This document shows, one piece after another, positions 8,589-16,669 of a stretch of DNA of 55,783 nucleotides. Under the pieces are notes generated by a model that saw nothing but the letters and a program-made list of their open reading frames with translations, did no database searches and was not told the DNA's origin. Numbering within the stretch: position 1 is the first letter of the stretch; the number at the start of each line of letters is the position of its first letter. The translations under genes were made by a program, and so were the position numbers. The stretch comes from JBFLYC01 sp040756735 (lineage in GTDB: Bacteria > Bacillota > DSM-16504 > Desulfitibacterales > Desulfitibacteraceae), in assembly GCA_040756735.1 (NCBI GenBank), contig JBFLYC010000023.1, forward strand, positions 1-55,783, written 5' to 3'.

Positions 8589-9128
8589 TTGGCTACCATC
8601 AGAAAAAAAGTTCGCTTACTTGCGTTCGTTGCGGGGATTGGTGCGGCGGTGTCCATTTGCTTATTTATTATAAGTATAAGCGAACTTTACTTCGAGGCAT
8701 ATACATGGACTCTTTTATATGTCTCCATACCCATGACATTAATCTCAATCATTGTTTTAATCCGGGAATATAAAAGGCTGAAAATAGCTGAGGTCATCAT
8801 TGAGAACCAAATTCTCCACATCCGGTCTGCATATTCTTTAATTGCAGACAGTGGGGAAACAACCTCGTCATACCCGGAGAGAATGGATATTTTTATCTCC
8901 AATTTCGGTATTCTTTTGGATGCAAAAATCATTAAGTTCAATCAGGGAGGCATTCAGCTCAAGGCTGTGGAGATCGGGCGGGATTTTATATCTCTTACAT
9001 ATGGAACAGATAAACGAATGCAGAAAACATGGCTGCTGCGTATGCACATGGATGACCGGGAGCTTGCAGACGTAGTAGAAAAGTTCCGCTATGAAACCGG
9101 GGTAGTTCCTGTGATTAATGATTGTTAG
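8589..9128 (+). CDS. Membrane protein with PH-like domain
   Basis: 179 residues starting at TTG 8589 with a GATGAGGG ribosome site. Two membrane segments lie at about 8-30 and 38-58. A cytosolic beta-rich domain follows (about 65-170; DIFISNFGILLDAKIIKF, then KTWLLRMHMDDRELADVVEKF) that resembles bacterial PH-like domains. No function is known. It overlaps the region just before the zinc-ribbon gene and is likely cotranscribed with it. Confidence 0.55.
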   Translation: MATIRKKVRLLAFVAGIGAAVSICLFIISISELYFEAYTWTLLYVSIPMTLISIIVLIREYKRLKIAEVIIENQILHIRSAYSLIADSGETTSSYPERMDIFISNFGILLDAKIIKFNQGGIQLKAVEIGRDFISLTYGTDKRMQKTWLLRMHMDDRELADVVEKFRYETGVVPVINDC

Positions 9129-9144
9129 AAAAGGAGGGGGTTAT

Positions 9145-9834
9145 ATGTATTGCCGGCAATGCGGCGCTCTTTTATCGGAAAATGCAAGATTCTGCGCTTC
9201 CTGCGGAGGCTCGCAAAATCAGCAGATCCAGACCGCGAAGCCAAATATTGATCAGCGTCTCGTGGGTTTTAGTTCCAAAATAAGCGACCAGGCATTTGCA
9301 AAATACATCAAAAACACCAACAGGTGGTCTGTCATTTTTACGATTATTTTAGCCATGGCCGCCGTCATCGGATTTACCATTGCCGGTGAGATGGGAGTGG
9401 ATGGCATGGGGAATCCCGAGTCGCTGTATATTGGGCTTGCCGTCGGCGGGATGTTTGTTGTCATCGCGCTGTTCCAGATCATTGGCAGGAAGCGGAGCAA
9501 GACCTGGGACGGGACGGTGGAGGATAAAAAGATTCAAAAGAAAACTGAGCGCCAATATCACGGAAACAATGATTACAGCATTGTGGATTATCTTGAGTAT
9601 TCAGTCATCATTCGCAGCGATCATGGGAAAAAGCATGTAATAAAAGCAAAGAACGATGATACCTTGTACAATTATTACCGTGTCGGCGACCGGGTGCGCC
9701 ATCACGCTGGGCTGCGCTCCTATGAGAAGTATGATAAATCCAAAGATAAATTCATCCCATGCAATGCCTGCGCGAGTTTAAATGACATTCATGACGACTA
9801 CTGCTTCCGATGTAAATGCCCGCTGCTGAAATAA
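9145..9834 (+). CDS. Zinc-ribbon membrane protein
   Basis: 229 residues from ATG 9145 (ribosome site AAGGAGGGGG). It begins with a zinc ribbon, MYCRQCGALLSENARFCASCG. Two membrane helices follow (about 62-85 and 95-115), then a beta-rich cytosolic region, and a second CxxC pair at the C-terminus (CNACASLNDIHDDYCFRCKC). Such zinc-ribbon membrane proteins are frequent in Clostridia and have no defined role. It sits in a cluster of similar proteins, some broken. Confidence 0.65.
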   Translation: MYCRQCGALLSENARFCASCGGSQNQQIQTAKPNIDQRLVGFSSKISDQAFAKYIKNTNRWSVIFTIILAMAAVIGFTIAGEMGVDGMGNPESLYIGLAVGGMFVVIALFQIIGRKRSKTWDGTVEDKKIQKKTERQYHGNNDYSIVDYLEYSVIIRSDHGKKHVIKAKNDDTLYNYYRVGDRVRHHAGLRSYEKYDKSKDKFIPCNACASLNDIHDDYCFRCKCPLLK

Positions 9835-9877
9835 GCGGCAAAGTGATGACTATATTTTTGAAACGGAGGGTTAAAAA

Positions 9878-10152
9878 ATGAGCAAATTTTGTAAAAACTG
9901 CGGCGCACAGCTTGCGCCCGATGGAAAATTCTGTGCTTCATGTGGATCAGCGGTTCCAGCGCCGCAGAGCGTGGCGCAGCCTGTGTCAGTGGCGTCGGCT
10001 GCGAAAAAACAGGGAGTGCTGCTGAAGAAAACTCTAATCTCCGTCATCGCTGCCGCGCTTGTTCTGGAATCCTGCTGCTTGTGTTTCGGAATAAGAGAAA
10101 AAACGAAGTAAAAACGAGGGTTGATAGAAAGCATCTATCGGGGGAGCCTTAA
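9878..10152 (+). pseudogene. Frameshifted zinc-ribbon protein
   Basis: The 77-residue ORF at 9878-10111 starts with a zinc ribbon, MSKFCKNCGAQLAPDGKFC, and a Pro/Ala linker, then enters a membrane helix (LKKTLISVIAAALVL). At that point the natural continuation (GILLLVFRNKRKNEVK) is found in another frame that runs to 10152. A frameshift inside the membrane helix at about 10065 explains both. The gene has a good ribosome site (GGAGGG) but is probably inactive. Confidence 0.5.
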
Positions 10153-10204
10153 GCAAGATGCTGGACGGACTGTATTAAGGAGGCCATAAAGAGCAGGTGG
10201 CAAG

Positions 10205-10546
10205 TTGAAGGGCAGGAGTAATGCGGAATTCATGCTGGACGATAAGGGCGTTTTCTGCCGCACACAGGCAAAACAGGCAAAAAAGAGCCGAATTATCAAC
10301 GCCCTTACGGTTGTATTGGGACTGTTCTCCGGTAAACCGGGCGTCGCGGGTGCGGGGGTGCTGGCTCAGTCGAAACAGGAGGTTTTCCTTAAGTGGAACC
10401 GCGTCAAAAAGGTGACATATAAGCCCCGAAACCGTACCATCCTGCTGCGGGGCGGATGGGCTGAAAGTATCGCATTATTCTGCACAGAAGGAAATTACCT
10501 GTTGATAGAGCAGGCTGTTAAGATTAAAACAAAGACATTACTATAA
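10205..10546 (+). pseudogene. Partial duplicate of the 13996-14457 membrane protein
   Basis: A 113-residue ORF that, after its first few residues, matches the last 104 residues of the protein at 13996-14457 almost exactly (EFMLDDKGVFCRTQ onward). It lacks that protein's two membrane helices. DNA identity extends over 10223-10533. It looks like a gene fragment produced by duplication and has no convincing ribosome site. Confidence 0.55.
10223..10533 (+). repeat. 311-bp direct repeat, copy A
   Basis: Nearly identical, without gaps, to 14143-14453. The same relationship resumes at 10601-10774 versus 14461-14636, after a 67-bp segment present only in this copy. Differences are few and mostly silent, so the duplication is recent. 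Confidence 0.85.
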
Positions 10547-10600
10547 CTGGTGCATACGGCAAAATTGCAGTTATTGAATGGGACGGGAACAAATTTCAAA

Positions 10601-10774
10601 CAGGCTAAATAGCTAGTTCCGGCAGCAATTCGTCTGTATTCAGTCTGTCGGTGGCAGGCAGTGTCAGGTTATCAGAAAGGCTCAGACTCAAATCAAAAAA
10701 GGAGGCGGACCATGGAAAATTCAAATGTATTTAAATGTCGTGTAGGCTTGAAACTTGTAACAATAATTGCCTTA
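10601..10774 (+). repeat. Direct repeat, second block, copy A
   Basis: Matches 14461-14636 with small gaps. It includes the leader, the AAAGGAGGCGGACC ribosome site and the first codons of the signal peptide of the FecR gene. Two different downstream genes thus share an identical expression leader. Confidence 0.75.
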
Positions 10775-10961
10775 TTAGCAGCAATGTTATTAACTTTATT
10801 TACCAGTTTCAGTTACATTAGCAGAAGGGGAACCGGCATGGCATCTGGTTGAGATAGTTGATTATGCCAATGAAGACAAGTTTAAGTTAGCCAGTGAAAA
10901 TCCATCATATGATTACTTAGGTTCTTATAGTAGGCTAAGTTACTCCATAACTCAAAAATAT
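10712..10961 (+). pseudogene. Signal-peptide end of the FecR gene, frameshifted
   Basis: ATG 10712, behind AAAGGAGGCGG, encodes a clear signal peptide (CRVGLKLVTIIALLAAMLLTL) and then runs to a stop at 10852. From about 10794 the frame of the downstream FecR gene is open (LPVSVTLAEGEPAWHLVEI and onward). A single-base indel in the T-rich stretch near 10795 therefore separates the signal peptide from the mature protein. Confidence 0.65.
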
Positions 10962-12209
10962 GTGGGAAGAAATGATAACTCTACTACTCCACCCAAAGTC
11001 AATGGAGAAGCATTGACTATTCAGGCCCAAAGCAGCGCTCCCCCCAGTGTAATTAAAAGAGATGAAGCAGTTAAACTCAATCTATCAATCGGAGTAACGG
11101 AAAATTCCCAATCTTTTTTCACCTTTTCTGGAGGGGTTAAAGCATATTTTGACTCTCCGGATATTCATCCCGGCGGAGTTACCGGAAGAAATATAACCTT
11201 TGAAACGGAAGAAAAAGAATCCTTTTTTGAAGTTAGAAAAGAGAATGGCTATGCCAGCAAAAATGCCACTGTCTCGGCTCAACCCAGAGCAGGTTCCAAT
11301 GGTGCAAAGATGGCTCTAATAATTTCCTTTACCGCCGGTGGTGTTCCCATGGGGACAAAATACATTTATGAATGGAGAACAGAGCCCGCTGAAACACCTG
11401 CACCAGATATACCAACCCAACCAAGGCCTGAACGACCGCAACAGCCTCCGCTGGTTGAAACCCCAGTAGAAAATGCCGGGCAGCCCTGCGGCGGTGTTAG
11501 GTTCGGTGACCTACACGGTGAGGTTAACGTCAGGCAATATGGTGAAGACGATGATGCCTTTATCTTTGCAGAGCTTACCACGCCTTTAAGGCATAATGAC
11601 CTGATTAGGACAAGAGCAAGGAGCGGTGCTATATTATCTTGGACCGATATGACAACTTTTGTAATGAAAGAAGAATCCAGAGTTGTTCTGGACTGCTATT
11701 CCCCTAAAGAGAATAAGGTAAAGTACTTCTTTGGTCAAGCATGGGTTAACTTTAAGAAAATGGTAGAAGATGGCTCCTTTGAAGTAGAAATGGCCCAGGG
11801 TGTAGCAGGAATCAAAGGAACTACTGTTATTTTTGAGGAGGATGGGGTAAGTTCTACCGTCAAGGTTATAGAAGGAAATGTAGAATTTAGACCCAATAAC
11901 GGTGGTGTCTTAATGGTTTCCGGTGGCCAAATGATTTCAGCTATCGATGGAAGGGCCGGGGAGATTAAAGTATTTGATATAGAAGAAGAGATGAAAAACT
12001 GGGATGATAAAACCAGACAAATGACAAGCCAAATATTAGCTGAAATAAGCGCTGAAAAAGACCTGATAGTAGAAAATACAGAAGTTCCGATGGATAACAC
12101 TACTGATAAACCCAAAAAACCGAATATAATGTTATTTATAATCCCTGTGTTTATATTAGCATTGTTAGGTGGTATCTTAGGTGTTAAAAGGTTAAATAAG
12201 AAAGGATAA
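10962..12209 (+). CDS. FecR-domain surface protein (5' end frameshifted)
   Basis: 415 residues from an internal GTG; the true 5' end is at 10712 in another frame. A Pro-rich linker (about 145-165) follows an N-terminal beta-rich domain. The FecR domain spans about 180-320: LIRTRARSGAILSW, then GQAWVNF and the typical AGIKGTTVIFEEDG and VIEGNVEF. The C-terminus has one membrane helix (IMLFIIPVFILALLGGILG) with a KR-rich cytosolic end, so the protein would be exported and anchored. FecR domains of this kind are frequent in clostridial surface proteins of unknown function. Without its signal peptide the encoded protein is probably not functional. Confidence 0.7.
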   Translation: MGRNDNSTTPPKVNGEALTIQAQSSAPPSVIKRDEAVKLNLSIGVTENSQSFFTFSGGVKAYFDSPDIHPGGVTGRNITFETEEKESFFEVRKENGYASKNATVSAQPRAGSNGAKMALIISFTAGGVPMGTKYIYEWRTEPAETPAPDIPTQPRPERPQQPPLVETPVENAGQPCGGVRFGDLHGEVNVRQYGEDDDAFIFAELTTPLRHNDLIRTRARSGAILSWTDMTTFVMKEESRVVLDCYSPKENKVKYFFGQAWVNFKKMVEDGSFEVEMAQGVAGIKGTTVIFEEDGVSSTVKVIEGNVEFRPNNGGVLMVSGGQMISAIDGRAGEIKVFDIEEEMKNWDDKTRQMTSQILAEISAEKDLIVENTEVPMDNTTDKPKKPNIMLFIIPVFILALLGGILGVKRLNKKG

Positions 12210-12219
12210 ACCCAATTTT

Positions 12220-12251
12220 AAGCCCCTGCCCAAAACAGGTGGGGGCTTTTT
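12220..12251 (+). terminator. Rho-independent terminator
   Basis: AAGCCCC and GGGGCTT arms with inner CC/GG pairs, followed by TTTTT. It terminates the FecR transcript. The sequence and flank resemble the terminator at 8467-8499. Confidence 0.8.
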
Positions 12252-12393
12252 GTGCAAACTACACGAATTGTGTGATGTTCTTGAGGGCGGGAGCTGATAT
12301 TCTGTTCATGGTGGATAAATATGCTGGAAGGGGATGTTATAATCCTTTTCCGCGGAGATGAAAATGAAGCGGTGATTGAAAAAAAATGATTAA

Positions 12394-12721
12394 TAGGAAT
12401 GGGGGTTTTCGATAAAAAAATTCAGAAAATTGCTGGCGGTCTGTTTGAGCGTATCGCTCCCTGATGACAGCCTGCTCAAAAAATGTACCGGTGCAGGGAA
12501 CCGGCGATAATGAACAATTGGAAGGAATACTGGAGATATATACAATGGGGCCGTCTGCATTGCCATGGAAAACACCACCGGATGATTGGGTTCCGGTGGT
12601 GGATGACACACACCCTTTTGGTAAACAGTCGGCAATTTTAAGTACGGATAATCCCATCTTTTCCCATGAAGGTGTCTCGCTGTCGGTGTCACCCTACTTT
12701 TGACCATTTGTCCATTTATAG
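12394..12721 (+). pseudogene. Decayed 5' part of an envelope-protein gene
   Basis: Reading around one-base shifts gives a lipoprotein-like signal, KKFRKLLAVCLSVSL then LMTACSKN, with the Cys as lipobox residue. A frameshift lies at about 12460, and a non-ATG codon stands where the start should be. The ORF 12464-12703 then stops, while another frame across 12676-12760 reads as a membrane helix (LAVGVTLLLTICPFIVVLVL). Several frameshifts indicate decay of the gene that continues at 12722. Confidence 0.5.
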
Positions 12722-13978
12722 TTGTTTTGGTCTTACGGGGGAAAAACGCGGTATGCAAGGATCAGTGAAATCTTTGCCATGCATGTCCTGCCGGATGACA
12801 TGAAAGATATTTATGGTGAAGTAGTGACGGAAGCTGTGAGTAATCAGATGCAGCCTGGACAAAAAGCCCTGGACTTAGGGTTGGATATCACCAACGAGTG
12901 GATGGGCTTTTCCGGTGTAACGTTCACTTTGCTGCAGGCAGGAGTAACTAATCTGGAGGAATTCAAAACAGCCGTAGACGCGGAATTGATCCGCTGCGCC
13001 AATCTGTTTTGGCAGGAAGATGACGCCACATTGGCTTTTTACCAGAGTGAAGCTCAAAAAGGCGGGTTCACCGGCGGCGGCCTGAATGAACAACTGAAAA
13101 AAGAAGTGGCGGAGGACTTTAGGGTGATGCTTCTCACAGGTATTCTGCAGCCCGTGTTTCAACGTTTAAGTGAGGAAAACCGGATGAAGCAGGAGCAGGA
13201 ATATCGGGCGGCTTTGGCAGAAGTCCAGCGTCAGATGAACCAGGTGGTGCGTCTTACAGTGACAGAAAAGACTGAGATTGGGAAATCACCCCAGCATGCC
13301 GGTTATTATATCCGTTTCGGTCCACTGGCAGAGGATGCGGATCCAACTCAGTGGACGGGGCGTATTAATCAGCAGGGCAAAATCACAGCATCTTTCACAG
13401 TATTAGGTCATCTACAAGCCGGAGCCCCTAATCATCTATTTCTTTACCCTAATAGCCAGGCTATGGATGATGATAAGCCTTCTCTGATACTGGATTTTGT
13501 GGTGAATATGCCGGAAACAGAAATTATCATTGAGCATGTTGACAGGCAGACCAAACTGATTCCAGTGAGAACAGGGGAAGACCTGATAGGAACACTATTA
13601 TTTGAAGAAGAAGACGGGTATGTTTCCAGGTATTACCTCTCAGATTTTCCATTCCCCATGGAACATTTATTGGTCCAGGAACCGATCATGATTCCGGAAA
13701 ATAACGTGATCAATATAACGCGTAGCGGCGGATGGTCGATATCTGATGAAGGTACAGCCAAAGATGACATCGGATGGAAGGCGACCTATGAGTATCAGGT
13801 GGAAGACCTAACACTGAACATTAACCTGACACAGAATCAAAAACACCCTGTCATTGGAGGGGATGGAAAAGTATTGTTCTTGGCAGGCACAGGCACTTAC
13901 CAATACCAAGTGACGGTGGCCACCACTCTCTTCCAAAGATGCTGTAGTTCGGGAAGAATAGGAATGCAGTTATTTTAA
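12722..13978 (+). CDS. Hypothetical protein, probably part of a broken gene
   Basis: A 418-residue ORF starting at a TTG with no good ribosome site. I recognise no family. The N-terminal half is helical and charged; the second half is beta-rich with GGWSISDEGTAKDD near the end. The last residues (QRCCSSGRIGMQLF) look out of frame. In the neighbouring frame the sequence flows directly into the membrane protein that follows, so this ORF and 13996-14457 may once have been one gene. The upstream part is also frameshifted. Confidence 0.45.
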   Translation: MFWSYGGKTRYARISEIFAMHVLPDDMKDIYGEVVTEAVSNQMQPGQKALDLGLDITNEWMGFSGVTFTLLQAGVTNLEEFKTAVDAELIRCANLFWQEDDATLAFYQSEAQKGGFTGGGLNEQLKKEVAEDFRVMLLTGILQPVFQRLSEENRMKQEQEYRAALAEVQRQMNQVVRLTVTEKTEIGKSPQHAGYYIRFGPLAEDADPTQWTGRINQQGKITASFTVLGHLQAGAPNHLFLYPNSQAMDDDKPSLILDFVVNMPETEIIIEHVDRQTKLIPVRTGEDLIGTLLFEEEDGYVSRYYLSDFPFPMEHLLVQEPIMIPENNVINITRSGGWSISDEGTAKDDIGWKATYEYQVEDLTLNINLTQNQKHPVIGGDGKVLFLAGTGTYQYQVTVATTLFQRCCSSGRIGMQLF

Positions 13979-13995
13979 AGCAACTGGGGATTGCC

Positions 13996-14457
13996 GTGGG
14001 CATTCCCTTTGGGCTGCTGGCAGTCATCCTTGTGCTTGTATCCGGCAAAAGTGTTTACCTGCTGTATGCCCTCGGCCTCATAGGCGCGTTGCTTTTTTTC
14101 ACATGGCTTTTTATAATGGCGGTATACCGGGGTAAATACGAGGCGGAATTCATGCTGGACGATAAGGGCGTTTTCTGCCGCACACAGGCAAAACAAGCAA
14201 AAAAGAGCCGAATTATCAATGCCCTTACGGTTGTATTGGGACTGTTCTCCGGTAAACCGGCCGTCGCAGGCGCGGGGGTGCTGGCTCAGTCGAAACAGGA
14301 GGTTTTCCTTAAGTGGAACCGCGTCAAAAAGGTGACATATAAGCCCCGGAACCGTACCATCCTGCTGCGGGGCGGATGGGCTGAAAGTATCGCATTATTC
14401 TGCACAGAAGGAAATTACCTGTTGATAGAGCAGGCTGTTAAGATTAAAACAAAATAA
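13996..14457 (+). CDS. Membrane protein with PH-like tail
   Basis: 153 residues. Two membrane helices (about 3-16 and 20-42) precede a conserved tail (EFMLDDKGVFCRTQ, then KKVTYKPRNRTILLRGG and LFCTEGNYLLIEQ), which looks like a bacterial PH-type domain. The tail is duplicated at 10223-10533. The GTG start is weak, and the frame is open upstream toward the preceding ORF, so the true gene may begin further upstream. Function unknown. Confidence 0.5.
   Translation: MGIPFGLLAVILVLVSGKSVYLLYALGLIGALLFFTWLFIMAVYRGKYEAEFMLDDKGVFCRTQAKQAKKSRIINALTVVLGLFSGKPAVAGAGVLAQSKQEVFLKWNRVKKVTYKPRNRTILLRGGWAESIALFCTEGNYLLIEQAVKIKTK
14143..14453 (+). repeat. 311-bp direct repeat, copy B
   Basis: Counterpart of 10223-10533; the offset is a constant 3920 bp. 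This copy is attached to the fuller coding sequence with membrane helices, so it is probably the source. Confidence 0.85.
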
Positions 14458-14460
14458 AAG

Positions 14461-14636
14461 CAGGCTAAATAGCTCGTTCCGGCAGCAATTCGTCTGTGTT
14501 TTTTAGTCTGCCGGTGGCAGGGAGCTCAGGTTATCAAAAAGGCTCAGACTCAAATCAAAAAAGGAGGCGGACCATGGATAATCCAAATGCGCTTAAAGGT
14601 CGTGTAGGCTTGAAACTTGTAACAATAATCGCCTTA
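14461..14636 (+). repeat. Direct repeat, second block, copy B
   Basis: Counterpart of 10601-10774. It supplies the leader, ribosome site and first 20 or so codons of the small lipoprotein gene at 14574. Confidence 0.75.
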
Positions 14637-14753
14637 GCGGTATTCACGCTGTTTTCGGCGGGCTGCGGCGTCCCCAGAGAGGCAGCATCTCACATGGTGA
14701 ATGGGTTCTTGGGTATAAGCTCATGGCCTATTCAGTGCCTTAATCAAGGGTAG
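14574..14753 (+). CDS. Small predicted lipoprotein
   Basis: 59 residues with the same start and signal peptide as the FecR gene (GRVGLKLVTIIAL), ending in a lipobox-like TLFSAGC. Only about 30 residues follow the Cys. It is either a short lipoprotein or the stump of a gene truncated by the duplication. It ends 6 bp before the DUF3592 gene. Confidence 0.45.
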   Translation: MDNPNALKGRVGLKLVTIIALAVFTLFSAGCGVPREAASHMVNGFLGISSWPIQCLNQG

Positions 14754-14759
14754 ATTATT

Positions 14760-15170
14760 ATGAAACGTAGTATTATTGCCCGCATATTGATTACGCTGCT
14801 GGGTATGGCCCTTGTTCTGCTGGGATCGTCCCAAGTAATTCTTGGATTTGTCGGCAAGAGTACGTCTGCTGTCATCACCGACATCCGTCGCGAGGGAGGT
14901 GAACGCACTGATGGCAGGCCGGGCCGTTATACTTACAATATCAGCTACACCTTTTCTTTGCCAGACGGAAAAGAAATAAACGGTTTCACAAAGAAAATCG
15001 GCAGTTCGGTCTATCTTAAAGCCGATGGGACATCCACTGCCCGGGTACGGTATTTCCCCTTTTTCCCGTATATCAATGCCATGGAGCAGGATACCGGGTT
15101 AGGAGCGGGACAACTGGTTTTAATTTTAGCCGGAGGTTTTTTGATCTTTTTTATAAACAAGAAAAAATGA
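14760..15170 (+). CDS. DUF3592 membrane protein
   Basis: 136 residues with membrane helices at about 8-30 and 115-132 flanking an extracellular beta domain. AVITDIRREGG, then YTYNISYTFSLPDGKEI and RVRYFPFFPYINAM, match DUF3592. Function unknown. A further 18-codon ORF at 15178-15234 (MIKKFFMKAFILLLIGAF) is probably the truncated start of another membrane protein. Confidence 0.65.
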   Translation: MKRSIIARILITLLGMALVLLGSSQVILGFVGKSTSAVITDIRREGGERTDGRPGRYTYNISYTFSLPDGKEINGFTKKIGSSVYLKADGTSTARVRYFPFFPYINAMEQDTGLGAGQLVLILAGGFLIFFINKKK

Positions 15171-15272
15171 GGCAGCCATGATCAAGAAATTTTTTATGAA
15201 GGCATTTATTTTGCTTCTGATAGGTGCTTTTTAGATGCTATGACAGCTTGGCTGCCCAGAGACCATGTACAT

Positions 15273-15304
15273 AACTGCCTTTTCTTTATAGTGGCAGTTT
15301 TTTT
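15273..15304 (+). terminator. Rho-independent terminator
   Basis: AACTGCC and GGCAGTT (7 bp) around a 13-nt loop, followed by a run of T. It closes the envelope-protein region. Confidence 0.75.
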
Positions 15305-15527
15305 ATGCATGAAGAAGGAATTTAATTACAGTTTATCCGAAAAGACCGTGCGGACTTTGAGCGCAGGCGTGTCCATAAAGCATACTATTCCTCAATGCTG
15401 GCAACGGTAATTGAAAGGGATGTAGTTCTACTGGTTTAAACACCGGAGGAAATTATGAGCTCAAAATGAGCAAACAGGAGTTGTATAGCGTATCTATGCT
15501 CATTTTTTTCTTGTGAGCAAAGCATAA
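15305..15527. other. Short region without a recognisable gene
   Basis: Fragmentary reading frames only. No motif was identified before the decayed LuxR regulator. Confidence 0.4.
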
Positions 15528-16087
15528 ATTGCCAGGTTTGAAGGGGTTGGAGAAAGCACTATTAGGGATTCGATTAATCGCGTATCCAGGCTCATGCAAG
15601 AGTATGAAATTGCCCGGAATCTTAACCTCGAAAGTATTGTTAAGCCTATGGGTTTGGAACAAGCTGGGTCGCTTTTTGCCCTGATCATGGAAGATGTGGG
15701 GGCTATATCACTGAGAAAATATAAAGTCCTGTGGATGCCCTGCCTCTGCAATCAAATCCAAAATCTATAGTATGTTTGTCTTTATTGTTCCAGGGAATAC
15801 CCTTTGGCGTGCTTTATCTTGAAAACAGTTTTATACCAGGGGTATTTGCACCTGAAAGACTTGAAACGTTAAAACTATTATCTACACAGATAGCCTATAT
15901 AAAAAAACTGGAGTCATATCTGCAGGATGATATTGGAGATATCGATAATGGTGATGGTGAAGCATATCACTGCCCTATTGTTTCCCTTACTGAACGGGAG
16001 ACAGAGATACTCAAGCTGATTGCAGCAGGAATGTCTAACAAGGAAATCGCCGAAAGGCTGGAAATGACTATAAAAATAATTTATTGA
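15528..16087 (+). pseudogene. Decayed GAF-LuxR regulator
   Basis: Two frames together read as the C-terminal part of the large ATPase-GAF-LuxR regulator family. 15528-15770 gives a helical linker (RVSRLMQEYEIARNLNLES). 15731-16087 gives the GAF end (NPKSIVCLSLLFQGIPFGVLYLEN, FAPERLETLKLLSTQ) and the start of the helix-turn-helix (LTERETEILKLIAAGMSNKE). The HTH is cut short by a stop right after ERLEMTIKIIY, so the recognition helix is incomplete. The large N-terminal ATPase is absent. Confidence 0.65.
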
Positions 16088-16097
16088 AAAATAATGG

Positions 16098-16126
16098 TTG
16101 ACAAATCTAAGTTGAGAAGTTATATT
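16098..16126 (+). promoter_or_regulatory. Promoter of the Rrf2-CODH operon
   Basis: TTGACA (16098-16103), a 17-bp spacer and TATATT (16121-16126). Two copies of a candidate Rrf2 site overlap or follow it. Confidence 0.7.
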
Positions 16127-16156
16127 ATAAGCAATAAACCTTAGTTGCTAACTTAT
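16107..16156. promoter_or_regulatory. Candidate Rrf2 operator sites (two copies)
   Basis: CTTAGTTGCTAACTTAT at 16140-16156 contains the palindrome AGTT-GCT-AACT. A 13/17 match, CTAAGTTGAGAAGTTAT, lies at 16107-16123 across the promoter spacer and -10 box. A third, inverted 16/17 match lies at 16621-16637, just before the CODH gene. The arrangement fits autorepression and CODH control by the Rrf2 protein encoded between them. Confidence 0.6.
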
Positions 16157-16181
16157 ATTATTTATGAAGAGTTGATCAAAA

Positions 16182-16595
16182 ATGATTACCAATAAAACTG
16201 AATACCTACTACTAACTCTAATTAATCTTGCCAGAAGAAGAAAGGCTGACAATGAACTGATTTCTTCTAGGACAATAGCCGAGGAAGAGAAGATTCCCCT
16301 CAATTATATGCCCCAGCTGATGTCAATTTTAACAAAAAAAGGGTGGGTTGAATCAGTAAGAGGCCTTAATGGTGGAGTGAGATTAATTGCTGATCCGAAA
16401 GAAATCACAGTACAAGATGTTATAACTGTATCAGAAGATATATTGGTTATAAAAAAATGTGTTTTTGATGGATGTTCTTTCGGCCTGAACAATTGCAGGC
16501 TTAGACCCCTGTGGCTAGAAGCACAGAAAAGGGTTGACGAAGTTATGGGCAGCACAACAATCGAAGATTTGTTAAAAAACTCAACCTTCCAGTGA
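16182..16595 (+). CDS. Rrf2-family regulator, probable Fe-S sensor
   Basis: 137 residues. A winged-helix N-terminus (LLLTLINLARRR, IAEEEKIPLNYMPQLMSILTKKGWVESVRGLNGGVRL) is typical of Rrf2/IscR. Three cysteines (KKCVFDGCSFGLNNC, about 95-107) occupy the cluster-binding loop. It is the first gene before Ni-CODH, with matching palindromes upstream of both itself and cooS, so it probably controls CODH in response to Fe-S status, redox state or CO. CooA and RcoM, the known CO sensors, are unrelated; a CO response is inference. Confidence 0.8.
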   Translation: MITNKTEYLLLTLINLARRRKADNELISSRTIAEEEKIPLNYMPQLMSILTKKGWVESVRGLNGGVRLIADPKEITVQDVITVSEDILVIKKCVFDGCSFGLNNCRLRPLWLEAQKRVDEVMGSTTIEDLLKNSTFQ

Positions 16596-16620
16596 AAGAT
16601 TATATTTTTTACAATAAAAT

Positions 16621-16637
16621 ATAAGTAAGCAACTAAG
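16621..16637 (-). promoter_or_regulatory. Candidate Rrf2 operator upstream of cooS
   Basis: On the minus strand CTTAGTTGCTTACTTAT, 16 of 17 identical to the site at 16140-16156. It lies about 33 bp before the cooS start, with no separate promoter obvious. Confidence 0.55.
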
Positions 16638-16669
16638 TAATATTATGAAAATCAAGGAGGTTTATCTAA

